Shown: positions 8,081-14,025 of the stretch, piece by piece | How positions within the stretch are numbered: the stretch's first letter is position 1 | Layout of the letters: every line of letters begins with the position of its first letter | NCBI GenBank assembly: GCA_947259625.1 | Contig: CAMYMY010000058.1 | Coordinates: forward strand, 1 to 22,553 | Direction of reading: 5' to 3' | DNA: 22,553 bases | Origin: an uncultured Kiloniellales bacterium | GTDB lineage: Bacteria; Pseudomonadota; Alphaproteobacteria; Kiloniellales; JAKSDN01 | Position numbers and translations under genes: made by a program | The notes under the pieces: generated by a model | Databases searched by the model: none | What the model was told of the DNA's origin: nothing | What the model saw: the letters and a program-made list of their open reading frames with translations, nothing else

Positions 8081-9919
8081 ATGGCGCCGCCGGCCCCTCT
8101 CGTCGCGCTGCGCGACGCGGCGCTCGGGTTCGGCGGGCGTCCGTTGTTCGAGGGCCTCTCGCTCGGCCTGACGCGCGGCGAGAAGGCCTGCCTGGTGGGC
8201 CGCAACGGCAGCGGCAAATCGAGCCTTCTGAAGGCATTGGCCGGCGCGCTGGCGTTGGACGCGGGCGAGCGCTTCCTGCAGCCCGGCGCCGCCGTGGCCT
8301 ATCTGCCGCAGGACCCTGTCCTGGAAGCCGGCCGGAGCGTCGCCGACTACGTCGCCGGCGGCCTGCCGGCAGAGGAGGCAGACCGGCGCCACCGGACGGC
8401 GGCGGTGCTGGCGCGCCTCGATCTCGAAGGCGGCCGCGACCTCGGCACGCTCTCGGGCGGCGAGGGACGGCGCGCGGCGCTGGCCCGGGCCCTGGTCAGC
8501 GATCCGCAGGTGCTGCTGCTCGACGAGCCGACCAACCATCTCGACCTGCCGACCATCGAGTGGCTGGAGCGGGAGCTGGCGCGCTTCGCCGGCGCGCTGC
8601 TGGTGGTCAGCCACGACCGCGCCTTCCTGGCCAGGGTCTCGCGGGTCACCTATTGGCTCGACCGCGGCGCCATCCGGCGGCTCGACAAGGGCTATGCCCA
8701 CTTCGAGGACTGGGCCGAGGCCGAGGCCGAGCGCGAGGCGGGCGAGCTGCATCGGCTGGACCGGAAGATCGTGCGCGAGCAGCGCTGGCTGGCGCGCGGC
8801 GTGACCGCCCGGCGCAAACGCAACCAGGGCCGTTTGGCCCGGCTGGGCGAGCTGCGCCGGAAGCGCGCCGAATGGCTGAAGGCGCCCGGCCAGGCGAAGC
8901 TGAGCGCGCTGGCCGCCGACCGGAGCGGCGGCATGGTCATCGAGGCCAAGCACCTGGCCAAGTCCTTCCCGCGGGCCGACGGCGGCGAAAGCGTCATCGT
9001 GCGCGATTTCTCGACGCGGATCCGGCGCGGCGATCGGATCGGCGTCATCGGCCCGAACGGCGCCGGCAAGACCACGCTGGTGCGCCTGCTGACCGGCGAG
9101 CTGAAACCGGACGTCGGAACGCTGAAGCTCGGCAGCAACCTGGCGCCGCTCTATTTCGACCAGCGCCGGGAGAGTCTGGATCCCGAGGCCACTCTTTGGC
9201 ATACCCTGGTGCCGGGCGGCGGCGACTCCCTCATGGTCGGCGAGCGCCAACGCCACGTGGTCGCCTACCTGCGCGATTTCCTGTTCGAGGACGCCCAGGC
9301 GCGCCAGCCGGTGAAAAGCCTGTCCGGCGGCGAAAAGAACCGCCTGCTGCTGGCCCGCCTTTTCGCCAGGCCGAGCAACCTGCTGGTGCTCGACGAGCCG
9401 ACCAACGACCTGGACCTGGAGACCCTCGACCTGCTGCTCGAGGTGCTGGACGGATACAAAGGGACGCTCCTGCTGGTCAGCCACGACCGGGACTTCCTCG
9501 ACCGCCTGGTGACCGGGGTGATCGCGCTGGAGGGCGACGGGCGGGTGCAGGAGGCGGTCGGCGGCTATGGCGATTACCTGAAGCAGAGCGAGAGCGCCCC
9601 GGCGCCGGACAGGGCCAAGGGCAAGGCCGCGGCGCCGAAGGTGGAGCGGCCGCGGGCCGGCGGCGGCAAGTTGAGCTACCGCGAGCAGCGCGAGCTGGAG
9701 CGCCTGCCCGACCAGATCGACCGGCTGACCGGCGAGATCACGGAGCTGGAGGGGCGATTGGCCGACCCCGGCGTCTACGGCCGAGACCCCGCCGCCTTCG
9801 AGGCGGCGGCTGCTCGGCTCGAGGCGGCCCGCAGCGAGCGCGAGACCGCCGAGGCGCGGTGGCTGGAGCTGGAGGAAAAGCGCGAGGCCCTTGCCGACGC
9901 GCCGCGGGAACGCGCATGA
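8081..9919 (+). CDS. uup: ABC-F family ATPase, Uup type
   Basis: This 612-residue protein has two ATP-binding cassettes in one chain and no membrane segments, the ABC-F layout. Cassette 1: Walker A GRNGSGKS with Lys46, signature LSGGE at 124-128, Walker B running into DEPTNHLD (148-155), then the SHD switch His. A basic, arginine-rich linker follows (about 225-285, KIVREQRWLARGVTARRKR). Cassette 2: Walker A GPNGAGKTT with Lys330, LSGGEKNRLLLARLF, DEPTNDLD and a second SHDRDF. The C-terminal 100 residues are charged and coiled-coil-like (ELERLPDQIDRLTGEITELE), as in Uup. ABC-F proteins act on ribosomes; Uup is also linked to DNA and transposon-excision phenotypes. Other ABC-F subtypes cannot be fully excluded, but the C-terminal coiled coil favours Uup. 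It overlaps the next start by ATGA. Confidence 0.9.
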   Translation: MAPPAPLVALRDAALGFGGRPLFEGLSLGLTRGEKACLVGRNGSGKSSLLKALAGALALDAGERFLQPGAAVAYLPQDPVLEAGRSVADYVAGGLPAEEADRRHRTAAVLARLDLEGGRDLGTLSGGEGRRAALARALVSDPQVLLLDEPTNHLDLPTIEWLERELARFAGALLVVSHDRAFLARVSRVTYWLDRGAIRRLDKGYAHFEDWAEAEAEREAGELHRLDRKIVREQRWLARGVTARRKRNQGRLARLGELRRKRAEWLKAPGQAKLSALAADRSGGMVIEAKHLAKSFPRADGGESVIVRDFSTRIRRGDRIGVIGPNGAGKTTLVRLLTGELKPDVGTLKLGSNLAPLYFDQRRESLDPEATLWHTLVPGGGDSLMVGERQRHVVAYLRDFLFEDAQARQPVKSLSGGEKNRLLLARLFARPSNLLVLDEPTNDLDLETLDLLLEVLDGYKGTLLLVSHDRDFLDRLVTGVIALEGDGRVQEAVGGYGDYLKQSESAPAPDRAKGKAAAPKVERPRAGGGKLSYREQRELERLPDQIDRLTGEITELEGRLADPGVYGRDPAAFEAAAARLEAARSERETAEARWLELEEKREALADAPRERA

Positions 9920-10696
9920 CCCTCGAGCTGCGGCCGCTGCATATCGCCGTCATCGTCGGCGTGATGGCGATCTGGGGGCTGAACTTCGCGGTGGCCAAGA
10001 TCGGCCTGCAGCAGCTTCCACCGATCCTGATGGTGGCCCTGCGTTTCGGCCTGGTGGCGCTGCTGCTGGGTCCCTTCGCGAAGCCGCCCAAAGGCCGCTG
10101 GCGCGCGGTCTTCCTGATCTCGGTCACTCTGGGCCTGCTGCACTTCTCGCTGATGTTCACCGGGCTCAGCGGGATCGACGCGGCCACGGCCGCCATCGCG
10201 ATCCAGCTTCAGGTGCCCTTCGCCGCGCTGCTGGCCGCGATCTTCTTCAAGGACCTGATCGGCTGGCGCCGGGCGCTGGGCATGGCGATCGCCTTCGGCG
10301 GCGTGATGCTGATCGCCGGCGAGCCGCGCCTATGCCTGGGTCGCGATCTTCGCCACGCCGCAGCTCCTGCTCGCCTCGCTGGCGCTGGAGGACGGCCAGC
10401 TCGCGGCGCTGTCCGCGGCCGACTGGCGCGCCTACGCCTCGGTCGCCTATCAGTCCGTGCTGGTCTTCGGCCTCGGCTACGGCGCCTGGTACTGGATGCT
10501 CGGGCGCTACCGGGTCACCCAGACCATGCCCTTCATGCTGCTGGTGCCGGTCTTCGGCGTCCTTTCGGGGATCCTGTTCCTCGGCGAGACGCTGACCGCG
10601 ACCCTGGTGGCTGGCGGCCTGCTGACCGTCGCCGGCGTCGGCATCATCGTCCTGCGCCGCCCAAGGGTCGCCGCGCCCGAGGTCGAACGGGTATAG
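9916..10696 (+). pseudogene. EamA/DMT-superfamily transporter, disrupted by deletion and frameshift
   Basis: The ATG at 9916 overlaps the uup stop and opens a typical EamA protein: IWGLNFAVAKIGLQQLPPILMV, then helices through GMAIAFGGVMLIAGEPR (about residue 139, near 10332). Here the frame breaks. The family's C-terminal repeat continues one base over, recognisable from about 10328 (AYAWVAIFATPQLLLASLAL) to the stop at 10694-10696 (GYGAWYWMLGRYRVTQTMPF, LLVPVFGVLSGILFLGETLT). The two parts sum to about 260 residues against roughly 300 in the family. The gap matches the loss of about 40-45 codons covering the sixth membrane helix. A non-triplet deletion therefore explains both defects. If translated as is, frame one runs on to 10740 with an arginine-rich, non-membrane tail. 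Intact relatives would export small metabolites. An assembly collapse is possible. Confidence 0.8.
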
Positions 10697-10705
10697 TCGG
10701 GAGCC

Positions 10706-11413
10706 ATGAAGATCCACGACCGTCCCTCGCCCAACCATAACGCCCGGCCAAACGGCCAGGCGGTGGACATCCTGCTGCTGCACTACACCGGCATGCCGAC
10801 CGCCGAGGCGGCGCTGGGGCGCCTCCTGGATCCGGTCACCGAGGTGAGCGCCCACTACTTCATCGACGAGGACGGCAGCGTGACCCGGCTGGTCGCCGAG
10901 GAGCGCCGCGCCTGGCACGCCGGCGTGGCGGCCTGGGCGGGATCGAGCGACATCAACGGGCGCTCGATCGGCATCGAGCTGGTCAACCCGGGCCACGAGT
11001 TCGGCTACCGCCCCTTCCCGGAAGCGCAGATGGCGGCGCTGATCGCGCTCGCCCAGGAGATCCTGGCCCGCCACCCGATCCCGCCCGAGCGGGTGCTCGG
11101 CCACTCGGACGTCGCGCCGCTCAGGAAGGAGGACCCGGGCGAGCTCTTCGACTGGGCGCGCCTCGCCGCCACGGGGATCGGCCTGTGGCCCGGCGAGGTG
11201 CCGGCGGCGAATCCCCTCCCGCCCGAGCACGAGATCATGGCCCGGCTCGCCGGCTTCGGCTACGGCTACCTCGGCGAGTCCTACCCGGCGGTCGTCCGGG
11301 CCTTCCAGCGCCACTTTCGGCCCGCCGCCGTGACCGGTGCGGTCGACGGCGAGACCGCGGCGCGCCTTGCCGCCCTCGCCGAGCCGCTTGACGGCGGGAC
11401 CGTCCGCTCCTAG
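10706..11413 (+). CDS. amiD: N-acetylmuramoyl-L-alanine amidase, AmiD type
   Basis: This 235-residue zinc amidase (Amidase_2 fold) removes the peptide stem from muramyl residues. Expected zinc ligands are His26 (LLLHYTGMP), His133 (VLGHSDVAP) and Asp143 (KEDPGELF). Glu91 in SIGIELVNPG is the likely catalytic glutamate, and HYF and AWHAGVAAW are further family marks. Residues about 170-228 form a peptidoglycan-binding helical module (GYGYLGESYPAVVRAFQRHF). This two-domain order matches E. coli AmiD, but no lipoprotein signal is present, so the enzyme is probably cytoplasmic and may work in muropeptide recycling as AmpD does. The ATG has a GGGAG four bases upstream. Its stop codon TAG is also part of the rnpB -10 element. 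Position next to the cell-wall cluster fits the function. Confidence 0.9.
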   Translation: MKIHDRPSPNHNARPNGQAVDILLLHYTGMPTAEAALGRLLDPVTEVSAHYFIDEDGSVTRLVAEERRAWHAGVAAWAGSSDINGRSIGIELVNPGHEFGYRPFPEAQMAALIALAQEILARHPIPPERVLGHSDVAPLRKEDPGELFDWARLAATGIGLWPGEVPAANPLPPEHEIMARLAGFGYGYLGESYPAVVRAFQRHFRPAAVTGAVDGETAARLAALAEPLDGGTVRS

Positions 11414-11416
11414 GTA
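11388..11416 (+). promoter_or_regulatory. Putative rnpB promoter inside the amiD 3' end
   Basis: TTGACG (11388-11393) and TAGGTA (11411-11416) are separated by exactly 17 bases. A start seven bases later falls at about 11423-11424, where the first paired base of the RNase P RNA lies. The -35 match is good, the -10 match moderate. The -35 sits in the amidase coding sequence and the -10 begins with the amidase stop codon. Confidence 0.55.
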
Positions 11417-11423
11417 CCCAAGG

Positions 11424-11820
<397 letters not shown>

Positions 11821-11842
11821 ATTTCATACCTTGTTGGAACAG

Positions 11843-11875
11843 CGGGCCGTAACGGCCCGTCAACGGTCACTTTTT
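11843..11875 (+). terminator. Probable rnpB terminator
   Basis: CGGGCCGT (11843-11850) and ACGGCCCG (11852-11859) form a strong GC stem about 22 bases after the mature 3' end of rnpB. A run of five T (11871-11875) follows after an 11-base gap. The gap is longer than in a classic intrinsic terminator, so termination may be partial. Confidence 0.45.
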
Positions 11876-11933
11876 GCCCAGTTACAAAGATCTTCGGCGC
11901 CGTCCGCGCTGCTATCCGGGCAAACCATTTTTG

Positions 11934-11970
11934 GAACATTCCAAGAACAAAGTTCTGACACAATCTGAAC
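11934..11970 (+). promoter_or_regulatory. Candidate alphaproteobacterial LexA (SOS) box, extended GAAC array
   Basis: GAAC (11934-11937), seven bases, GAAC (11945-11948) matches the alphaproteobacterial LexA site GAAC-N7-GAAC (equivalently GTTC-N7-GTTC). The 11-base phase continues with TGAC (11956-11959), one mismatch, and another GAAC (11967-11970). The array also contains the palindromes TTGGAA-CA-TTCCAA (11931-11944) and GAAC-AAA-GTTC (11945-11955). Match to the consensus is exact; LexA binding is not shown. Confidence 0.4.
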
Positions 11971-11984
11971 ACAGACTTCATTAT
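11955..11984 (+). promoter_or_regulatory. Putative distal promoter toward mraZ
   Basis: CTGACA (11955-11960) and CATTAT (11979-11984) lie 18 bases apart and resemble a sigma-70 promoter (5 of 6 and 4 of 6 matches). The GAAC array covers the -35 region and part of the spacer, where a repressor would block it. Transcripts would start near 11991 and run about 220 bases before mraZ. Confidence 0.3.
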
Positions 11985-12049
11985 GGGCTGCCAAAGTTTG
12001 TGGCCACAACATCTGGGTTACTACATGACACGGCCATCAAGAACCGCTG

Positions 12050-12065
12050 TTAACGTCTTCTTAAC
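12050..12065 (+). promoter_or_regulatory. Candidate CtrA-binding box
   Basis: TTAA (12050-12053), seven bases, TTAAC (12061-12065) is a perfect match to the full CtrA consensus TTAA-N7-TTAAC of alphaproteobacteria; both halves read TTAAC. It ends 25 bases before the -35 element of the mra promoter, a position suited to a response regulator acting on that promoter. The match is seen; binding is inferred. Confidence 0.5.
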
Positions 12066-12086
12066 CGGGAGAGTTTTACTTGTGTG

Positions 12087-12131
12087 CCCATTGACACCCA
12101 TGAAATCCCATGATATCCCACTTAGTCCCAT
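12087..12131 (-). promoter_or_regulatory. MraZ operator: five repeats in 10-bp phase
   Basis: CCCA occurs at 12087, 12097, 12107, 12117 and 12127, exactly ten bases apart. Four units read CCCAT and one (12117) CCCAC. On the minus strand these are ATGGG/GTGGG with five-base spacers, the TGGGN-N5 repeat reported for MraZ binding in E. coli, where three copies are known. Here there are five, on the opposite strand to mraZ. They cover the promoter from just before the -35 to past the -10, so bound MraZ should repress. Confidence 0.75.
12091..12119 (+). promoter_or_regulatory. mra (dcw cluster) promoter
   Basis: A perfect TTGACA (12091-12096) is followed after 17 bases by TATCCC (12114-12119), preceded by TG at 12111-12112 as in extended -10 promoters. 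The expected start is near 12126, leaving a leader of about 87 bases. Its elements interleave with the MraZ repeats. Confidence 0.6.
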
Positions 12132-12212
12132 AGTCAGGGCATCTGCTCCCAGGGCAGCTAGAAACGGGAGGCAGGGGATCGAAACGGGCGGCGTAGGCCG
12201 CGGGAGACGAGC

Positions 12213-12680
12213 GTGGCGGTGTTCTTTGGCACCTTCGAGAACAAGGTGGACCGGAAGGGTCGGGTTTCCGTCCCTGCGCCGTTCCGCCAGGCCCTCGGGC
12301 GCTCCGCGTTTCAGGGCATCATCGCCCGTCCGTCCTACCGCAGCCCGGGTATCGAGGCCTGCGACCTGGAGTTCATGGAGCAGTTGAACGACAGCGTATC
12401 GGCCACCGACCTTTATTCCGACGCCCACGAAGACCTGGCTTTCACGATCTTCGCGGAAGCCCACCAGTTGAGCTTCGACGGCGAGGGCCGGATCCTGCTG
12501 CCGCCGGCGCTGGTCGAGCATGCCGGCATCACCGAGCGGGCCGGCTTCGTCGGCATGGGCTCCTCGTTCCAGATCTGGGAGCCGGAGACCCTGCTGCGCC
12601 AGAAGACCGAGGCCCGCGCGCGGGCCCGCGAACAGGGCCTGACGCTGCCGCTGCGCCGCGGCCCGGGCGACGCCTCATGA
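12213..12680 (+). CDS. mraZ: Transcriptional regulator MraZ
   Basis: This 155-residue protein has two SpoVT/AbrB-type repeats. The first opens with FFGTFENKVDRKGRVSVPAP (Asp13, Lys15, Gly16, Arg17), the second with FDGEGRILLP (residues 88-97); the DxKGR signature is kept in the first and appears as DGEGR in the second. MraZ forms ring-shaped oligomers and binds phased repeats at the start of the cluster, repressing it in E. coli. A matching operator lies about 80-125 bases upstream. GTG 12213 is the chosen start, with GGGAG about six bases before it; a second GTG at 12219 would give a protein two residues shorter and is a fair alternative. The stop overlaps the rsmH start (ATGA). The C-terminal 25 residues are basic and charged. 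Confidence 0.96.
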   Translation: MAVFFGTFENKVDRKGRVSVPAPFRQALGRSAFQGIIARPSYRSPGIEACDLEFMEQLNDSVSATDLYSDAHEDLAFTIFAEAHQLSFDGEGRILLPPALVEHAGITERAGFVGMGSSFQIWEPETLLRQKTEARARAREQGLTLPLRRGPGDAS

Positions 12681-13684
12681 GCGCCGGCACGACAGAGCGC
12701 GCCGCCGCGCCGCACACGCCGGTCATGCTCCGCGAGGTCTTGGAGGCCCTGGCACCGCGCGACGGCGCGATCTATGTGGACGGCACCTTCGGCGCCGGCG
12801 GCGCCGCCTCCGCCCTGCTCGATGCCGCGGACTGTCGGGTCTGGGGCATCGACCGCGACCCCGAGGCGGTGGCAGGCGGCGGGGCCCTGGTCGAACGCTA
12901 CGCGGGCCGCCTGACGCTCGTCGAGGGGCGCTTCGGCGATATGGACCGCCTGATGGAAGAACACGGCACGGCCCCGGTCGACGGCATCGCGCTCGATCTG
13001 GGCGTGTCCTCCATGCAGATCGACCGGGCCGAGCGCGGCTTCTCGTTCCGCGCCGACGGTCCGCTCGACATGCGCATGGCCGGTCCGGAGAGCGCCACCG
13101 GGCCCAGCGCCGCCGAGGTCGTGAACAGCCTTTCCGAGGGTGAGCTGGCCGACGTGCTTTACCGCTATGGCGAGGAGCGCAAGTCCCGGCCGATCGCCCG
13201 CGCGATCGTCGCGGCGCGCCGCGAGCGGCCGTTCGAGCGGACGCTCGAGCTGGCGGAGGCGGTGCGGCGCGTGATCAGGCGCGGGCCCGAGGGCCTGGAC
13301 CCCGCAACCCGAACCTTCCAGGCCTTGCGCATCTATGTGAACGACGAACTCGGAGAGCTGCAGCGCGGCCTGCGCGCGGCCGAGCGCTTGCTGCGGCGGG
13401 GCGGCCATCTGGCGGTCATCGCCTTCCACTCGCTTGAAGACCGCGTGGTCAAGGAGTTCCTCCGCGAGCGCAGCGGCAGTGCCGCGCGCGGCTCGCGCCA
13501 CCTGCCCGACACGCCCGAGCACTCCCGGCCAGCGGCGACGTTCCGCCCGCTCTTCAAAGGGGCCCGGCGCCCGGAGGCGAGCGAAATCGCGGCCAACCCT
13601 CGGGCCCGCTCGGCCCGTCTGCGCGCGGCCGAGCGCACCGCGGCCCCCACCTGGACCGACGGTATGGCGGGAGGTTCGCCATGA
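12677..13684 (+). CDS. rsmH: 16S rRNA (cytosine-1402-N4)-methyltransferase RsmH (MraW)
   Basis: This 335-residue cytoplasmic enzyme methylates N4 of C1402 in the decoding centre of 16S rRNA using S-adenosylmethionine. PHTPVMLREVLEAL near the N-terminus is the standard opening; YVDGTFGAGG (33-42) is the SAM-binding loop. DLGVSSMQIDRAERGFSFR and DMRM follow, and AFHSLEDRVVKEF (FHSLED at 250-255) is the conserved C-terminal motif. An inserted helical domain (about 115-215) separates the halves of the methyltransferase fold, as in the family. Its start overlaps mraZ and its stop overlaps ftsL, both ATGA, so translation is likely coupled through the cluster. The C-terminal 25 residues are arginine- and alanine-rich and less conserved. 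Confidence 0.97.
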   Translation: MSAGTTERAAAPHTPVMLREVLEALAPRDGAIYVDGTFGAGGAASALLDAADCRVWGIDRDPEAVAGGGALVERYAGRLTLVEGRFGDMDRLMEEHGTAPVDGIALDLGVSSMQIDRAERGFSFRADGPLDMRMAGPESATGPSAAEVVNSLSEGELADVLYRYGEERKSRPIARAIVAARRERPFERTLELAEAVRRVIRRGPEGLDPATRTFQALRIYVNDELGELQRGLRAAERLLRRGGHLAVIAFHSLEDRVVKEFLRERSGSAARGSRHLPDTPEHSRPAATFRPLFKGARRPEASEIAANPRARSARLRAAERTAAPTWTDGMAGGSP

Positions 13685-14025
13685 GCAGGATCGCGGTTCT
13701 GGTCTGGCTCACCGCCATCATGGTGGCCGCCCTCGGGCTGTTCCACGTCAAATACGAGGTCCAGCGCCTGGAAGAGGAACTCGGCCTGGAGCATCAGTCG
13801 ATCCTCGAGCGACAGGAAGCGATCCATATCCTCAAGGCCGAGTGGAGCTATCTGAACCAGCCGGCGCGGCTCTCCGATCTGGCCAGGCGTCATCTCGGGT
13901 TGGCGCCAATGGTCGGCACCCAGGTCGTCCGGCTCGACGACCTGCCGCAACGCGCGGTGCAGAAGGCGGAGGTCCCGACTCCCACCCTGGACGCCATTCT
14001 GGCGCGCGCGAGGAACTCACGATGA
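13681..14025 (+). CDS. ftsL: Cell division protein FtsL
   Basis: This 114-residue bitopic membrane protein has a single transmembrane segment at about residues 4-22 (IAVLVWLTAIMVAALGLF). A periplasmic coiled coil follows (about 24-60, KYEVQRLEEELGLEHQSILE and ILKAEWSYLNQPARLSDLA), then the conserved LARRHLGLAP stretch. In the divisome FtsL forms a complex with FtsB and FtsQ and activates FtsW/FtsI. The protein is poorly conserved in sequence, so identity rests on size, topology, the ARLSDLARRHLGL pattern typical of alphaproteobacteria, and position between rsmH and ftsI. Both ends overlap neighbours by ATGA. Confidence 0.93.
   Translation: MSRIAVLVWLTAIMVAALGLFHVKYEVQRLEEELGLEHQSILERQEAIHILKAEWSYLNQPARLSDLARRHLGLAPMVGTQVVRLDDLPQRAVQKAEVPTPTLDAILARARNSR

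Larger units (their letters stand above)
11821..12212 (+). other. Gene-free regulatory spacer between rnpB and mraZ
   Basis: These 392 bases hold no convincing gene. In order they contain the rnpB terminator hairpin, a phased GAAC array with an overlapping putative promoter, a CtrA-type box, the mra promoter with a five-unit MraZ-type repeat, and an mRNA leader with a 10-base near-repeat. The composition is clearly richer in A and T than the genes on either side, as expected for control DNA. The one ATG frame (11983-12387) runs into mraZ out of frame and looks artificial. Confidence 0.75.

Noticed and set aside
7322..9484. A 720-codon open frame on minus across djlA and uup
   Set aside because: Both opposite genes are firmly identified. 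The product is low-complexity (Ala, Gln, Arg, Gly) and is a third-position GC shadow.
12148..12151. A sixth CCCA copy after the MraZ array
   Set aside because: It is one base out of the 10-bp register (12147 expected) and one unit is missing before it, so it was not counted.
11983..12387. A 134-codon frame starting in the rnpB-mraZ spacer, considered as an SOS-induced small protein
   Set aside because: It runs out of frame into mraZ, lacks a ribosome site and membrane segment, and its second half is arginine-rich shadow sequence.
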